NCBI RefSeq assembly: GCF_006335005.1
Contig: NZ_VDMP01000019.1
Location: forward strand, 101,763 to 165,762
DNA: 64,000 nt
Origin: Nocardioides albidus
Lineage (GTDB): Bacteria; Actinomycetota; Actinomycetes; Propionibacteriales; Nocardioidaceae
Direction: 5' to 3'
Every line of letters begins with the position of its first letter. Position 1 is the stretch's first letter. Below are positions 9,061 to 18,625 of the stretch, one piece after another. Made by a program: the position numbers and the translations under genes. Under the pieces are notes generated by a model, which was given only the letters and a program-made list of their open reading frames with translations, ran no database searches and had not been told where the DNA came from.

Positions 9061-9834
9061 GTGGCCTTCAATGCCATGGCGGTCGTACGCGGCCCCGGCG
9101 AGATCGCCCTGATGGTCGTCGAGGTGACCAAGCGCATCCTCACCCGGCCCTTCCAGACGAGGGAGTTCCTCGAGCAGGCCTGGTTCGTCACGAGCGTCAC
9201 GCTCATGCCGACCATCATGGTCTCGATCCCGTTCGGCGCGGTGATCTCGCTGCAGGTCGGCAACCTGACCGGTCAGCTCGGCGCCCAGTCGTTCGCCGGC
9301 GGCGCGGCGGTCCTCGCGACCGTGCGCGAGGCCGCGCCGATGGCGGCCGCGATGATCATCGCCGGCGCCGCCGGGTCCGCGATCTGCTCGGACCTGGGCG
9401 CGCGCAAGATCCGCGAGGAGATCGACGCGATGGAGGTGCTCGGCATCGACCCGCTCGAGCGTCTCGTCGCGCCCCGCGTGGTGGCCACCATGTTCGTGGC
9501 CTTCATGATCAACGGCATCGTGATCGGCACCGGGATCGGCGGCGGCTACTTCTTCACCGTCATCGTGCAGGGCGGCTCCGCCGGCGCCTTCCTGTCGTCC
9601 TTCACCGCCCTCGCGTCCCTGCCCGACCTCTACATCGCCATGATCAAGGCGATCATCTTCGGCTGGCTCGCGGCCATCATCGGCGCCTACAAGGGTCTCA
9701 ACGCGGGCGGCGGCCCGAGCGGCGTGGGCCGGGCGGTCAACGAGTCGGTGATCATCGCCTTCATGGCGCTGTTCTTCCTCAACGCCGTGATCACCGCCAT
9801 CTACTTCCAGATCGCTCCTCCGGTGGGGTTGTGA
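9061..9834 (+). CDS. yrbE4A: ABC transporter permease YrbEA (MlaE family)
   Basis: 257-residue MlaE-family permease, first of the pair in Mce importers. It has several membrane segments and the family loop GAAGSAICSDLGARKIREEIDAMEVLGIDPLERLVAPR, which contains the coupling EExDAMEVLG sequence for the ATPase. GTG start chosen for AGAGGAG 7 nt upstream; earlier in-frame codons overlap the operator. It opens an operon of ten closely packed genes. The mce4 name is inferred from the KstR-type box and the sterol genes downstream, not from alignment. Confidence 0.9.
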   Translation: MAFNAMAVVRGPGEIALMVVEVTKRILTRPFQTREFLEQAWFVTSVTLMPTIMVSIPFGAVISLQVGNLTGQLGAQSFAGGAAVLATVREAAPMAAAMIIAGAAGSAICSDLGARKIREEIDAMEVLGIDPLERLVAPRVVATMFVAFMINGIVIGTGIGGGYFFTVIVQGGSAGAFLSSFTALASLPDLYIAMIKAIIFGWLAAIIGAYKGLNAGGGPSGVGRAVNESVIIAFMALFFLNAVITAIYFQIAPPVGL

Positions 9835-10670
9835 TGGCGGGCGTGAAGATGGTCCAGGACACGGTGCAGTCCGGCCGCTCCGGACTCGAGGCGTACGGCG
9901 ACCAGCTGCTCTTCTACGTCAAGGCGCTCGTCTGGGTGCCCCGTGCGATCAAGCGCTACCCCCGCGAGATCACCAAGACCCTGGCCGAGGTGGCGTTCGG
10001 AGCAGGCGGCCTCAGTGTGATCGCCGGCTCGGTCGGCGTGATCGCGTTCATGGCGTTCTTCGCCGGCACCGAGGTCGGGATCCAGGGCTACGCCCAGCTG
10101 AGCCAGCTCGGCGTCGCGAAGTTCAGCGCCTTCATCTCGGCGTACTTCAACACCCGCGAGGTCGCGCCGCTCGTCTCGTCGATCGCCCTCGCCGCGACGG
10201 TGGGCTGCGGATACACCGCCCGGCTCGGCGCCATGCGCATCTCGGAGGAGATCGACGCACTCGAGGTGATGGGCATCCCGTCGCTGCCGTTCCTCGTCAC
10301 GACCCGGATGGTCGCCGCCTTCATCGCGGTCATCCCGCTCTACATCGTGGCCCTGTGCGCGTCCTTCCTCTCCCCGCGCCTGATCGTGGTCTACATCTAC
10401 GGGCAGTCGCCGGGAACCTACGACCACGCCTTCTTCCAGTTCCTGCCCCCCATCGACATCCTGTGGTCGTTCGCCAAGCTGCTCTTCCTGGCGGTCGCGG
10501 TCATCCTCATCCACTGCTACTACGGCTACACCGCCTCGGGCGGGCCCGCCGGCGTCGGCCGGGCCGTCGGCAAGGCGATCCGGACCAGCATCGTGACGAT
10601 CGTGGCGGCGGACTTCTTCCTGAGCTTCGCGATCTGGGGCTCGACGACCACCGTGCGGATCACGGGGTAG
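9834..10670 (+). CDS. yrbE4B: ABC transporter permease YrbEB (MlaE family)
   Basis: 278-residue second permease of the Mce transporter. It carries the same EEIDALEVMGI coupling motif and GGPAGVGRAVG near the C-terminus that its partner shows as GGPSGVGRAVN, indicating an old duplication. The start is the ATG of a TGATG junction with yrbEA; a GTG one codon earlier (9831) is equally possible. With YrbEA it forms the inner-membrane core to which the six Mce proteins attach. Confidence 0.9.
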   Translation: MAGVKMVQDTVQSGRSGLEAYGDQLLFYVKALVWVPRAIKRYPREITKTLAEVAFGAGGLSVIAGSVGVIAFMAFFAGTEVGIQGYAQLSQLGVAKFSAFISAYFNTREVAPLVSSIALAATVGCGYTARLGAMRISEEIDALEVMGIPSLPFLVTTRMVAAFIAVIPLYIVALCASFLSPRLIVVYIYGQSPGTYDHAFFQFLPPIDILWSFAKLLFLAVAVILIHCYYGYTASGGPAGVGRAVGKAIRTSIVTIVAADFFLSFAIWGSTTTVRITG

Positions 10671-10672
10671 CC

Positions 10673-11986
10673 ATGCTGGTCAACATCCACCACGACAGCG
10701 CCCGCGAGCACAACCGGCTCCTCGTCGCCGGCGTCGCCTTCCTGAGCGTGATCGCGCTGCTGGTCTGGCTCTCGATCGCGATCTACGACAAGACCTTCGA
10801 CAACTCCACGATCGTCACGGTGAAGGCCGACCGGGCCGGCCTCCAGCTGGCCAAGTTCGGCGACGTGCGGATGCACGGCGCCCTCGTGGGCCGCGTCGAC
10901 AGGATCGATCAGGACGGCGAGCAGGCCGAGATCACCCTCGCGCTCGAGCCGGACGCCGCCAAGCGGATCCCCGCCAACGTGAGCGTCCGGATCCTGCCGA
11001 CGACCCTCTTCGGCCAGAAGTTCGTCGCGCTGGTCCGTCCCGAGAGCGCCAGCGGCCACCTGAGCGACGGCGACGTGATCCCCTCGGATCGGGTCGAGAC
11101 CAACGTCGAGCTCAGCCAGGTGCTCGCCGACCTCTTCCCGCTGCTGCGCGCCGTGCGGCCCGCGGACCTCAACGCGACCCTGCACGCCCTCGCCACCGCG
11201 CTCGAGGGCCGCGGTGAGCAGCTCGGCGCGACCATGGACCAGCTCGGCGACTACATCGGCGCCATCGACGACCACCTGCCGACCCTGCGCAAGGACCTCG
11301 TCGCCCTCGCCGACGTCGCCGACGCCTACGACGTCGCCGCCCCCGACCTGCTCGACGTCCTCGACAACGTCACCGTCACCAGCAAGACGGTCACCGAGAA
11401 GGCCGCCGAGCTCGACGTCTTCTTCTCCGATCTCACCGGGCTCGCCGACACCGCGACCCGCTTCCTCGCCGACAACGAGCAGAACCTCATCCGGATGGGC
11501 GAGGTCACCGCGCCGATCCTCGACCTCCTCGCGGAGTACTCCCCGGAGTTCCCCTGCCTGATCCGGGGCGCCGCCAACTACGCGCCGATCCTGTCCAAGA
11601 CCTTCGAAGGCAACGTGGTCAAGCAGTACATCGAGTTCTTCCAGCCGCAGTTCCGCCCCTACGACGAGCGCGACACCCCCACCTACGGCGAGGTCGGCCA
11701 CGGACCGTGGTGTCTCGGCCTGCCCGACTTCACGGTGCCGGCGCCGGCCCACCCGCTGGACCAGGGCTCCGACATCGACGAGTTGGGCGGCTTCTCGCCA
11801 CTGCCCCTCCAGGGCCTGCTGGGCCGGCCGGCCGCCATCGACAGCGGGTACGCCGGCAGCACGGCCGAGCAGAAGGTCGTCAACGCGATGCTCGCCGGTG
11901 AGAGCGGGCGCGACCCCTCGTCGTACGGCTCCCTCGGGTCGCTGCTCTACGGGCCGGTGGTCCGCGAGGGGAGGGCGGCCGGATGA
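10673..11986 (+). CDS. mce4A: MCE family protein MceA
   Basis: 437 residues. One N-terminal membrane segment (about 19-38) is followed by the MCE domain (about 45-125; GLQLAKFGDVRMHGALVGRV), a long helical segment and a C-terminal domain with two Cys (PCLIRGAANY, PWCLGLPDF). It ends in a low-complexity tail. First Mce subunit after the permeases, as usual. The ATG is 2 bp after the yrbEB stop; longer in-frame starts lie within yrbEB. Confidence 0.88.
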   Translation: MLVNIHHDSAREHNRLLVAGVAFLSVIALLVWLSIAIYDKTFDNSTIVTVKADRAGLQLAKFGDVRMHGALVGRVDRIDQDGEQAEITLALEPDAAKRIPANVSVRILPTTLFGQKFVALVRPESASGHLSDGDVIPSDRVETNVELSQVLADLFPLLRAVRPADLNATLHALATALEGRGEQLGATMDQLGDYIGAIDDHLPTLRKDLVALADVADAYDVAAPDLLDVLDNVTVTSKTVTEKAAELDVFFSDLTGLADTATRFLADNEQNLIRMGEVTAPILDLLAEYSPEFPCLIRGAANYAPILSKTFEGNVVKQYIEFFQPQFRPYDERDTPTYGEVGHGPWCLGLPDFTVPAPAHPLDQGSDIDELGGFSPLPLQGLLGRPAAIDSGYAGSTAEQKVVNAMLAGESGRDPSSYGSLGSLLYGPVVREGRAAG

Positions 11987-13074
11987 GCCCCGGGGGCAAC
12001 CAGCGCAACGCCGTGACCAGGGCGGCCGCGATCAAGCTCGGCGTGTTCACGATCGTGTCGGTGTTCGTGACCGGCCTGCTGGCCGTGATCATGGGCAATG
12101 TCGGCTTCGGCGACCGCCACGAGTACCACGCGATCTTCACCAACGCCACGATGCTGGAGAAGGGCGACGACGTCCGGGTCGCCGGCGTCAACGTCGGCGA
12201 GGTCAAGAAGGTCGAGCACCACAAGCGCTCGATGGCCGAGGTGACCTTCAAGGTCGACGCCGGCGTCAGGCTGACCACGGCGTCGAGGGCCAACATCCGC
12301 TTCCTCAACCTCGTCGGCGACCGCTACATGAGTCTGCAGCAGGGCACCGGCGCCGCCGATGCCGCGCCGCTCGCCGACGGAGCCACCATCCCGGTGCGCA
12401 ACACCGAGCCGGCGCTCGACCTGACCGTGCTCTTCGACGGGTTCAAGCCGCTGTTCGCCGCGCTCACGCCCGACCAGGTCAACGAGCTCAGCCTGAACCT
12501 GGTCCAGGTGCTCCAGGGGGAGGGCGGCACCGTCAAGAGCCTGTTGGACCACACCGCGTCGCTGACCTCGGCTCTCGCCGACCGCGACCAGCTCATCGGC
12601 GACGTGATCACCAACCTCACCCAGACGCTGAACACCGTCGACGAGCGCCACCAGCAGCTCAGCTCGCTCATCGTCGAGCTCAAGGACTGGATGAGCGATC
12701 TCGCCAAGGACCGCGACACGATCGGCTCCTCGCTCGACAACATCTCCGAGCTGACCGTGGCCGTCGCCGACCTCCTGCGCCGCGGCCGTCCGCTGCTCAA
12801 GGAGGACATCGCCGCGTTGCGCTCGCTGTCCAAGCTGCTCAACAAGAAGGAGAACCGGGACAACCTGGCCAGCCTCCTCGACCGGATGCCGGAGATGATG
12901 ACCGACCAGACCCGGACCGGGACCTACGGGTCCTGGTACCAGTACTACGTCTGCGGCTTCTCCGGCCGGATCCGGCTCCCGGTCATCAAGGACCTGCCGA
13001 TCCTCAAGGAGATCCAGGACTACCTGACCAATTTCTCCTTCAAGTCCAAGGCGCCGAGGTGTCAGGACCGATGA
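11983..13074 (+). CDS. mce4B: MCE family protein MceB
   Basis: 363 residues: membrane anchor (about 18-38), MCE domain (HAIFTNATMLEKGDDVRVAGVNVGEVKKVEH, about 45-130), and a long helical part with regularly spaced hydrophobic residues that in Mce proteins builds the tunnel. A Cys-containing C-terminus (YYVCGFSGRIRLP, RCQDR) resembles other MceB proteins. ATGA overlaps on both sides indicate coupled translation within the operon. Confidence 0.88.
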   Translation: MSPGGNQRNAVTRAAAIKLGVFTIVSVFVTGLLAVIMGNVGFGDRHEYHAIFTNATMLEKGDDVRVAGVNVGEVKKVEHHKRSMAEVTFKVDAGVRLTTASRANIRFLNLVGDRYMSLQQGTGAADAAPLADGATIPVRNTEPALDLTVLFDGFKPLFAALTPDQVNELSLNLVQVLQGEGGTVKSLLDHTASLTSALADRDQLIGDVITNLTQTLNTVDERHQQLSSLIVELKDWMSDLAKDRDTIGSSLDNISELTVAVADLLRRGRPLLKEDIAALRSLSKLLNKKENRDNLASLLDRMPEMMTDQTRTGTYGSWYQYYVCGFSGRIRLPVIKDLPILKEIQDYLTNFSFKSKAPRCQDR

Positions 13075-14072
13075 GACAGCCCGTCAACAAGCATCAGCGC
13101 GCCCGGGACGCGCGCGTCCTGCGCCTGGGCGTCATCACCCTCGTGGTCATGGCCGTGGTGTCCGCCGCGACCTTCAACCTCGGCAAGTTCCCCGGCTTCC
13201 GGGGCACGACCTACTACGCCGAGTTCAGCGACGCCAGCGGCATCCACAAGGGCAACATCGTCCAGGTCGGCGGCATCCGCGTCGGCCGGGTCAGCGCCGT
13301 CACGCTCGACCGCGACCGGGTCAAGGTGAAGTTCGAGATCGACGGCGACGTCGAGTTCGGCAGGACCAGCAGCGCCTCCATCGAGGTGCTCAACCTGCTG
13401 GGCGAGAAGTTCCTCGACGTCCAGCCCGGCGGGAACGGCCAGCTCGCCGAGGGCGGCACGATCCCGATGGAGCGCACCCAGGCGGCCTACGACATCGTCG
13501 GTGTCTTCGGCGACCTGACCACCACGACGGAGGAGATCGACACCGACCAGCTGGCCCAGGCGCTGGAGACCGTGGCCGACACCCTGGACCAGTCGGCGCC
13601 CGAGATCCAGGCGTCCTTCGACGGCATCTCCCGGCTGTCGCAGACCATCGCCTCGCGCGACGCCGAGATCAAGTCGCTCTTCGACTCCTCCCAGCAGGTC
13701 ACCAAGGTCCTCGCCGACCGCAGCGACGACATCGTGGAGCTGATGAAGAACAGCGACCTGGTGTTCCAGGAGCTGACCAAGCGCAAGGACGCGGTGCACG
13801 CGCTGCTCGTCAACGCCCGCACCCTCGCCCGCGAGCTGCGCGGCGTGGTGAAGGACAACGAGAAGCAGATCGGTCCCGCTCTGAAGGAGGTCGACGGGCT
13901 GGTGTCCTTCCTGGTCTCGAAGAAGGACAAGCTCAAGGCGACCCTCGCCGCCCTCGGGCCCTATGTGTCCATCCTCAGCAACATCATCGGGACCGGCCCG
14001 TGGTTCGACGCCTACGCCGCCAACATGCTCGCCATCCCCACCGGCGAGTTCGTCCCGGGAACGGGGCTCTGA
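13071..14072 (+). CDS. mce4C: MCE family protein MceC
   Basis: 333 residues with a basic N-terminus, one membrane segment (about 18-36), an MCE domain (YAEFSDASGIHKGNIVQVGGIRVGRV) and a helical C-terminal half. It is the shortest of the six Mce subunits here and lacks the Pro-rich tail many MceC proteins carry. The start is the ATG overlapping the mceB stop; the much longer open frame upstream lies inside mceB. Confidence 0.88.
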   Translation: MRQPVNKHQRARDARVLRLGVITLVVMAVVSAATFNLGKFPGFRGTTYYAEFSDASGIHKGNIVQVGGIRVGRVSAVTLDRDRVKVKFEIDGDVEFGRTSSASIEVLNLLGEKFLDVQPGGNGQLAEGGTIPMERTQAAYDIVGVFGDLTTTTEEIDTDQLAQALETVADTLDQSAPEIQASFDGISRLSQTIASRDAEIKSLFDSSQQVTKVLADRSDDIVELMKNSDLVFQELTKRKDAVHALLVNARTLARELRGVVKDNEKQIGPALKEVDGLVSFLVSKKDKLKATLAALGPYVSILSNIIGTGPWFDAYAANMLAIPTGEFVPGTGL

Positions 14073-14077
14073 GCGCC

Positions 14078-15307
14078 ATGGTGTCCACCGTCCTCAAGCG
14101 CATCGACCGGCGCGTCATCGCCGTCGTCGCGGTCGCGCTGCTGCTGGCCGTGACGATCAACCTGGTCCGCTCACCCGCCGAGACGAAGACCGTCACCGCC
14201 CACTTCCCCCGCGCCGTCAGTGTCTACGAGGGAACCGACGTCCGGATCCTCGGCGTCAACGTCGGCAACGTGACCGCCGTGATCCCCGAGGGCAACTCGG
14301 TGCGGGTCGAGATGGAGTACGACGCGTCGTACAAGATCCCGGCGAAGGCCCAGGCGGTCATCGTCACTCCCACGCTCGTCGCTGACCGCTTCGTCCAGCT
14401 GACCCCCGTCTTCCAGGGCGGCGACGTGATGGCCGACGGCGCGGACATCGCCCTGCCCGAGACGGCGGTGCCCGTCGAGCTCGACCGCATCTACGGCAGC
14501 CTCCAGGCGCTGACCCGGGCGCTGGGGCCCAACGGCGTCAATGCCGACGGCACCCTCGACCACCTGCTCCAGGCCGGAACCAAGGCGTTCGGGGGCCAGG
14601 GTGCCCAGGGCAACCAGATGATCCAGGACCTCGCCGACGCCGCGCAGACCTTCGGCGACGGGGCCGGACCGCTCTTCGAGACGGTCACCCAGCTCGCGAA
14701 GTTCACCACCACGCTCGCCCAGAACGACACGCTCGTCCGAGCCTTCATGCAGGACCTCACCGGTGTCTCCTCGATGCTCGCCGAGGAGAGTGACGAGCTG
14801 CAGAAGGCCGTGGCGGCCGTCGCGAAGGCGGTCGGCAGTGTCAAGGGCTTCGTGAAGGACAACCGGGACGCCTTCGTCGCCGACATCCGCAAGCTCACCG
14901 AGGTGATGACGACCATCGCCTCCGAGCGCGACAACATCAAGACCGCCATCGAGGTGGCGCCGGTCGCGATGGGCAATCTCGCCATGGGCTTCGACCACGT
15001 CAGCGACAGCCAGAACTCCCGCTTCGCGATCGGCGGCAACGTCTGGGACGTCGACGGACTGATCTGCTCGTTCATCCAGCAGCACCCCTCGATGCCGCCG
15101 GCGCTCAAGGACACCGCGTGCGAGCTCGTCGAGAAGCTGATCGAGCCGATCGCGACGAAGCTGCCGTGGCTGCCGCCCGAGTACAAGTCCTCCCTGCCGA
15201 AGCAGACGGCCTCGAAGAACGACGTCATCGTGCCCCGGGTCTCCGAGGTGTCCTACTCGACCGGCGACGACACCTCCGTCCAGACCCTGCTGGGAGGTGC
15301 GTCGTGA
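14078..15307 (+). CDS. mce4D: MCE family protein MceD
   Basis: 409 residues: anchor (about 13-30), MCE domain (PRAVSVYEGTDVRILGVNVG), a helical stretch with repeated AVAAVAKAVGSVKGF-like pattern, and a C-terminal domain with paired Cys (LICSFIQQ, TACELVEK) seen in MceD proteins. The ATG is 5 bp after the mceC stop, and the 3' end overlaps mceE by GTGA. Confidence 0.88.
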   Translation: MVSTVLKRIDRRVIAVVAVALLLAVTINLVRSPAETKTVTAHFPRAVSVYEGTDVRILGVNVGNVTAVIPEGNSVRVEMEYDASYKIPAKAQAVIVTPTLVADRFVQLTPVFQGGDVMADGADIALPETAVPVELDRIYGSLQALTRALGPNGVNADGTLDHLLQAGTKAFGGQGAQGNQMIQDLADAAQTFGDGAGPLFETVTQLAKFTTTLAQNDTLVRAFMQDLTGVSSMLAEESDELQKAVAAVAKAVGSVKGFVKDNRDAFVADIRKLTEVMTTIASERDNIKTAIEVAPVAMGNLAMGFDHVSDSQNSRFAIGGNVWDVDGLICSFIQQHPSMPPALKDTACELVEKLIEPIATKLPWLPPEYKSSLPKQTASKNDVIVPRVSEVSYSTGDDTSVQTLLGGAS

Positions 15308-16665
15308 GCCGAGGCCTCCGCCACCTCTCCGGCCGCTGGCGCGCTCTGGTCGCGCTGCTGCTCGGAACCGCCCTGCTCACCGGCTGCAGCAGCTTCGACG
15401 GCGCCTACGACCTGCCCCTGCCCGGACATCCGGTCGACGCGGACGAGGCCTACGAGGTCACGGCGTACTTCCGCGACGTCCTCAACGTCGTGCCGCGCTC
15501 GCCCGTGATGGTCGACGACGTCGTCGTGGGGGAGGTCGTCGACGTCGAGCGCGCCGGCTGGAACGCCAAGGTCACCCTGCGGCTGCGCGACGAGGTCGAG
15601 CTGCCCGACAACTCGATCGCCGACATCCGGCAGGTCTCCCTGCTCGGCGAGAAGTACGTCTCGCTCCAGGCCCCCGAGCGGGAGGCGCCCACCGGACGCC
15701 TGGGCCAGGGCGACGAGATCGAGCTCGCCAGCACCGGCCGCAATCCCGAGGTGGAGGAGGTCCTCGGCGCGCTCTCGTTCCTGCTCAGCGGGGGCGGCGT
15801 CGCCCAGCTGGGGACCATCACCCGGGAGGCGAACCTCGTCATGTCCGGGCGCGAGGACCGGCTGCGCGGCCTGCTGTCCTCGCTGGACTCGGTGGTGGGG
15901 ACCATCGACCAGCAGAAGCTCGACATCATCCAGGCCCTCGAGTCCCTCAACAACCTCACCTCGACGCTCAACGCCGAGAAGAAGACGATCGGCGACGCGC
16001 TCGACGCCGTCGGCCCGGCCGTCGAGGTCCTGTCGGCCCAGCACGACGAGCTGATCGCGATGCTCGGCTCGCTCGACAGGCTCGGCAAGGTCGGCACCCG
16101 GGTGATCAACGCCAGCAAGGAGGACGTCCTCAAGATCCTCGAGGACCTCAGCCCGATCCTGCGTCGCCTGACCGAGGCCGACGAGCAGTTGGCCCCCGGC
16201 CTCAACCTGCTGGTGAGCTTCCCGTTCCCGCAGGCGGCCGCCAACATCATCCAGGGCGACTACGCCGACACGATCATCCGGGCCGACCTCAACATCGAGA
16301 ACCTCTACAAGACCCTCGGCCTGCCCGAGATCGACCTGCCCGACCTGGGCCAGGTGCTGGATTCGGTGACCAAGTGCCTCAAGAGCGGCAGCCTCACCAG
16401 CGTGTCCTGCCTGAAGGTGCTCAGCGACGTCAACCTGCTCCAGGACCTGCAGACCAAGTGCAAGGACCCCAAGATCAGCACGAGCCCGGTCTGCAAGCTG
16501 CTCACGTCCCTGCCCGACCTCGACCTCGGCGGACTGCTCGGCGGCGCCAACGGGCTGCTCGGCCCGGGCGGCGCGCTCGGGGGGCTGCTCAACGGCCTCA
16601 CCGGGGCGAGTCCGTCGTCGTACCGAACCTCCACCGAGGGCCTCCTGGGCGGTGGTGTCGCATGA
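15304..16665 (+). CDS. mce4E: MCE family lipoprotein MceE
   Basis: 453 residues. The N-terminus is a lipoprotein signal with lipobox LLTGC (Cys about 29), which is the hallmark of MceE among the six subunits. An MCE domain (YFRDVLNVVPRSPVMVDDVVVGEVV) and the long helical region follow, then four Cys between about 360 and 400 and a Gly/Leu-rich tail like that of the truncated gene at the window start. Unlike the rest of the operon it is not overlapped by the next gene; a 67-bp spacer follows. Confidence 0.88.
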   Translation: MSRGLRHLSGRWRALVALLLGTALLTGCSSFDGAYDLPLPGHPVDADEAYEVTAYFRDVLNVVPRSPVMVDDVVVGEVVDVERAGWNAKVTLRLRDEVELPDNSIADIRQVSLLGEKYVSLQAPEREAPTGRLGQGDEIELASTGRNPEVEEVLGALSFLLSGGGVAQLGTITREANLVMSGREDRLRGLLSSLDSVVGTIDQQKLDIIQALESLNNLTSTLNAEKKTIGDALDAVGPAVEVLSAQHDELIAMLGSLDRLGKVGTRVINASKEDVLKILEDLSPILRRLTEADEQLAPGLNLLVSFPFPQAAANIIQGDYADTIIRADLNIENLYKTLGLPEIDLPDLGQVLDSVTKCLKSGSLTSVSCLKVLSDVNLLQDLQTKCKDPKISTSPVCKLLTSLPDLDLGGLLGGANGLLGPGGALGGLLNGLTGASPSSYRTSTEGLLGGGVA

Positions 16666-16674
16666 ATCACCGCA

Positions 16675-16721
16675 CGAGGTTCTTCGCTTCCCCCGCTTCG
16701 CTCCTCCGACTGACAACCTCG
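16675..16721. repeat. Inverted-repeat spacer between mceE and mceF
   Basis: CGAGGTT and AACCTCG arms enclose a pyrimidine-rich 33-nt centre containing TTCGCTTC and GCTTCGCTCCTC. The arms can pair as a 7-bp stem. Its make-up (GGTT...AACC ends around TCGCT-type repeats) recalls the palindrome at 25034-25070. It is the only substantial gap in an otherwise overlapping ten-gene operon, so it looks like an inserted REP-type element and may alter mceE/mceF stoichiometry. Confidence 0.5.
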
Positions 16722-16732
16722 CGGGGACCCCG

Positions 16733-18004
16733 ATGACCCGGGGCGTGCGGATCCGACTGATGGCCTTCGTCGTGCTCAGCGCCGTCGGCATCACCTACAT
16801 CGCGGCGAGCTATCTCGGCATCGTCGACCGGGTCACCGGCCGGGGGATCACCGTCACCGCCAGCCTGCCCGGCTCCGGCGGCCTCTACGAGGGCAGCGAG
16901 GTGACCTATCGCGGGGTGAAGATCGGCCGGGTCTCGCGGATGGAGACGACCGAGGAGGGCGTCGACCTGACCCTCGACCTCGAGGAGGACACCCGCCTCC
17001 CGATCGAGTCGCGGCTGTTCGTGCACAACCTCTCGGCCGTGGGCGAGCAGTACCTCGACTTCCAGCCGGACGACGAGTCGGGCCCGTACGCCGAGGACGG
17101 CTCGAGGTTCACCGGTGACGAGAAGTCCCTGCCGGTCGACGAGGGCGACCTCCTCGTCGACCTCAACCGCTTCGTGGGCTCGGTCGACAAGGACAGCCTC
17201 GCGAAGGTGGTCGAGGAGCTCGGCACGATGTTCACCGACACCGGCGACGACCTCCAGAGGCTGCTCGACGGCGGCTCGGCCTTCATCGCCGAGGCCAGCG
17301 CCCACACCGACGAGACGATCCAGCTGCTCGACAGCGGCCTCGCGGTGCTCAAGACCCAGCAGGGCCAGAAGGAGAACATCCGGCGCTTCGCCGCGGACCT
17401 CGACACCCTCACCTCCGCGCTGCGGGCCAGCGACGGCGACCTGCGCACCGTGTTGAGCGCCACCCCCGGCGCCGCGAGGGCACTCACCCGCCTCCTCAAG
17501 GAGCTCGAGCCCACGATCCCGGTGCTCCTCGGCGACCTGGTGACCGTCGGCCAGGTGCTCGTCACCGAGCTCGACGGCCTCGAGCAGCTCCTCGTCACCT
17601 ACCCGGTGCTGATCTCCGGCGGACCGACCGGCAGCACGGCCGACGGCTGGGGCCACGTCAACCTGCAGTTCGACTACAGCATCCCGCCCTGCACGCAGGG
17701 CTACGTGCCCCCCTCGCAGTGGCGCTCGACGCAGGACCTGACCGACAAGAAGCCGGCCCAGGTCAGCTGCACGGCGGGGCCGCCGTACAACATGCGGGGC
17801 AGCAGGTACGCGCCGTCGAACCGCAAGAACCGCGCCTCGCCCGGTCGCGTCTACAGTGGCACCTACGACCCGTCCACCGGCCAGGTGCCCGGACTGGTCG
17901 ATTCCGAGGGGAACCCGGTCGAGCTGCGGCAGCCGGAGGACCTTTCCGTCCTGGGAGGGGATGCGTGGAAGTGGCTGTTGGTCGGCCCGGTGGCGAGCAA
18001 GTGA
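16733..18004 (+). CDS. mce4F: MCE family protein MceF
   Basis: 423 residues with a membrane anchor (about 8-30), an MCE domain (GSGGLYEGSEVTYRGVKIGRV, nearly the same as in the MceF of the first locus), a helical region and a C-terminal domain with two Cys (PPCTQGYVPP, VSCTAGPPYN). I chose the ATG at MTRGVRIRLM because the in-frame extension upstream translates the repeat spacer and gives a non-membrane leader. The last Mce subunit of the complete locus. Confidence 0.87.
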   Translation: MTRGVRIRLMAFVVLSAVGITYIAASYLGIVDRVTGRGITVTASLPGSGGLYEGSEVTYRGVKIGRVSRMETTEEGVDLTLDLEEDTRLPIESRLFVHNLSAVGEQYLDFQPDDESGPYAEDGSRFTGDEKSLPVDEGDLLVDLNRFVGSVDKDSLAKVVEELGTMFTDTGDDLQRLLDGGSAFIAEASAHTDETIQLLDSGLAVLKTQQGQKENIRRFAADLDTLTSALRASDGDLRTVLSATPGAARALTRLLKELEPTIPVLLGDLVTVGQVLVTELDGLEQLLVTYPVLISGGPTGSTADGWGHVNLQFDYSIPPCTQGYVPPSQWRSTQDLTDKKPAQVSCTAGPPYNMRGSRYAPSNRKNRASPGRVYSGTYDPSTGQVPGLVDSEGNPVELRQPEDLSVLGGDAWKWLLVGPVASK

Positions 18005-18603
18005 CGGGGGAGTCGGATCAGGACTCGACCCGCGTGCGCCTCAACATCGCGCTGTACGCCGCGACGGTGATCTGTGGCTGTGTGGCACTCCTGCTGCTCT
18101 ACCTGCACGTCAGCACCTCGGACAACGAGGTCAACGGCACCGACCTCGTTCCGGGCGCGGGCCAGGACGTCGGTCGCGGCCTCGTCGAGGCGGTCCCGCT
18201 GGCCGACGAGACCGAGCAGAAGCGCACCGCCGAGCAGCTGGAGGCGGCGTCGAAGATGGTCACCGCGTTCGTGAACTTCGACTACGAAGACCCCGCGCGC
18301 ACGATCGAGGCGGTCAAGTCGATGGCGACCGGGACCTTCCTCTCGCAGTACAGCAAGGGTGCGAAGGACCTGGAGAAGCTGGCGACCGAGGCGCAGTCGA
18401 GCATGGTCGCCGAGGTCGTCTGGGCCGGCCTGGTCGCCGGGGACGAGGACTCGGCGACGGCCATCGTCGCCACCAGCGGCACGGTCAAGAACAAGACGAC
18501 GCAGTTCCAGCCGGAGGCCCGCAACTACCGCATCCAGCTCGAGCTCGTGCGGGAGGACGGTCGCTGGCTGACCAAGGACCTCCAGTACGTCGCGCTGGGC
18601 TGA
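17965..18603 (+). CDS. Mce-associated membrane protein
   Basis: About 212 residues. One membrane segment near the N-terminus (LNIALYAATVICGCVALLLLY) is followed by a soluble NTF2-like domain of the Mce-associated family (VTAFVNFDYEDPARTIEAV ... LVREDGRWLTKDLQYV). The GTG chosen has GGGAGGGG 4 nt upstream; the alternative GTG at 18001, overlapping the mceF stop, would give 201 residues but has no ribosome site. Such proteins are encoded after mceF in many loci and are thought to support assembly or stability of the transporter. Confidence 0.78.
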   Translation: MEVAVGRPGGEQVTGESDQDSTRVRLNIALYAATVICGCVALLLLYLHVSTSDNEVNGTDLVPGAGQDVGRGLVEAVPLADETEQKRTAEQLEAASKMVTAFVNFDYEDPARTIEAVKSMATGTFLSQYSKGAKDLEKLATEAQSSMVAEVVWAGLVAGDEDSATAIVATSGTVKNKTTQFQPEARNYRIQLELVREDGRWLTKDLQYVALG

Positions 18604-18625
18604 TGCAACGCAGGACGAGGAAGAC

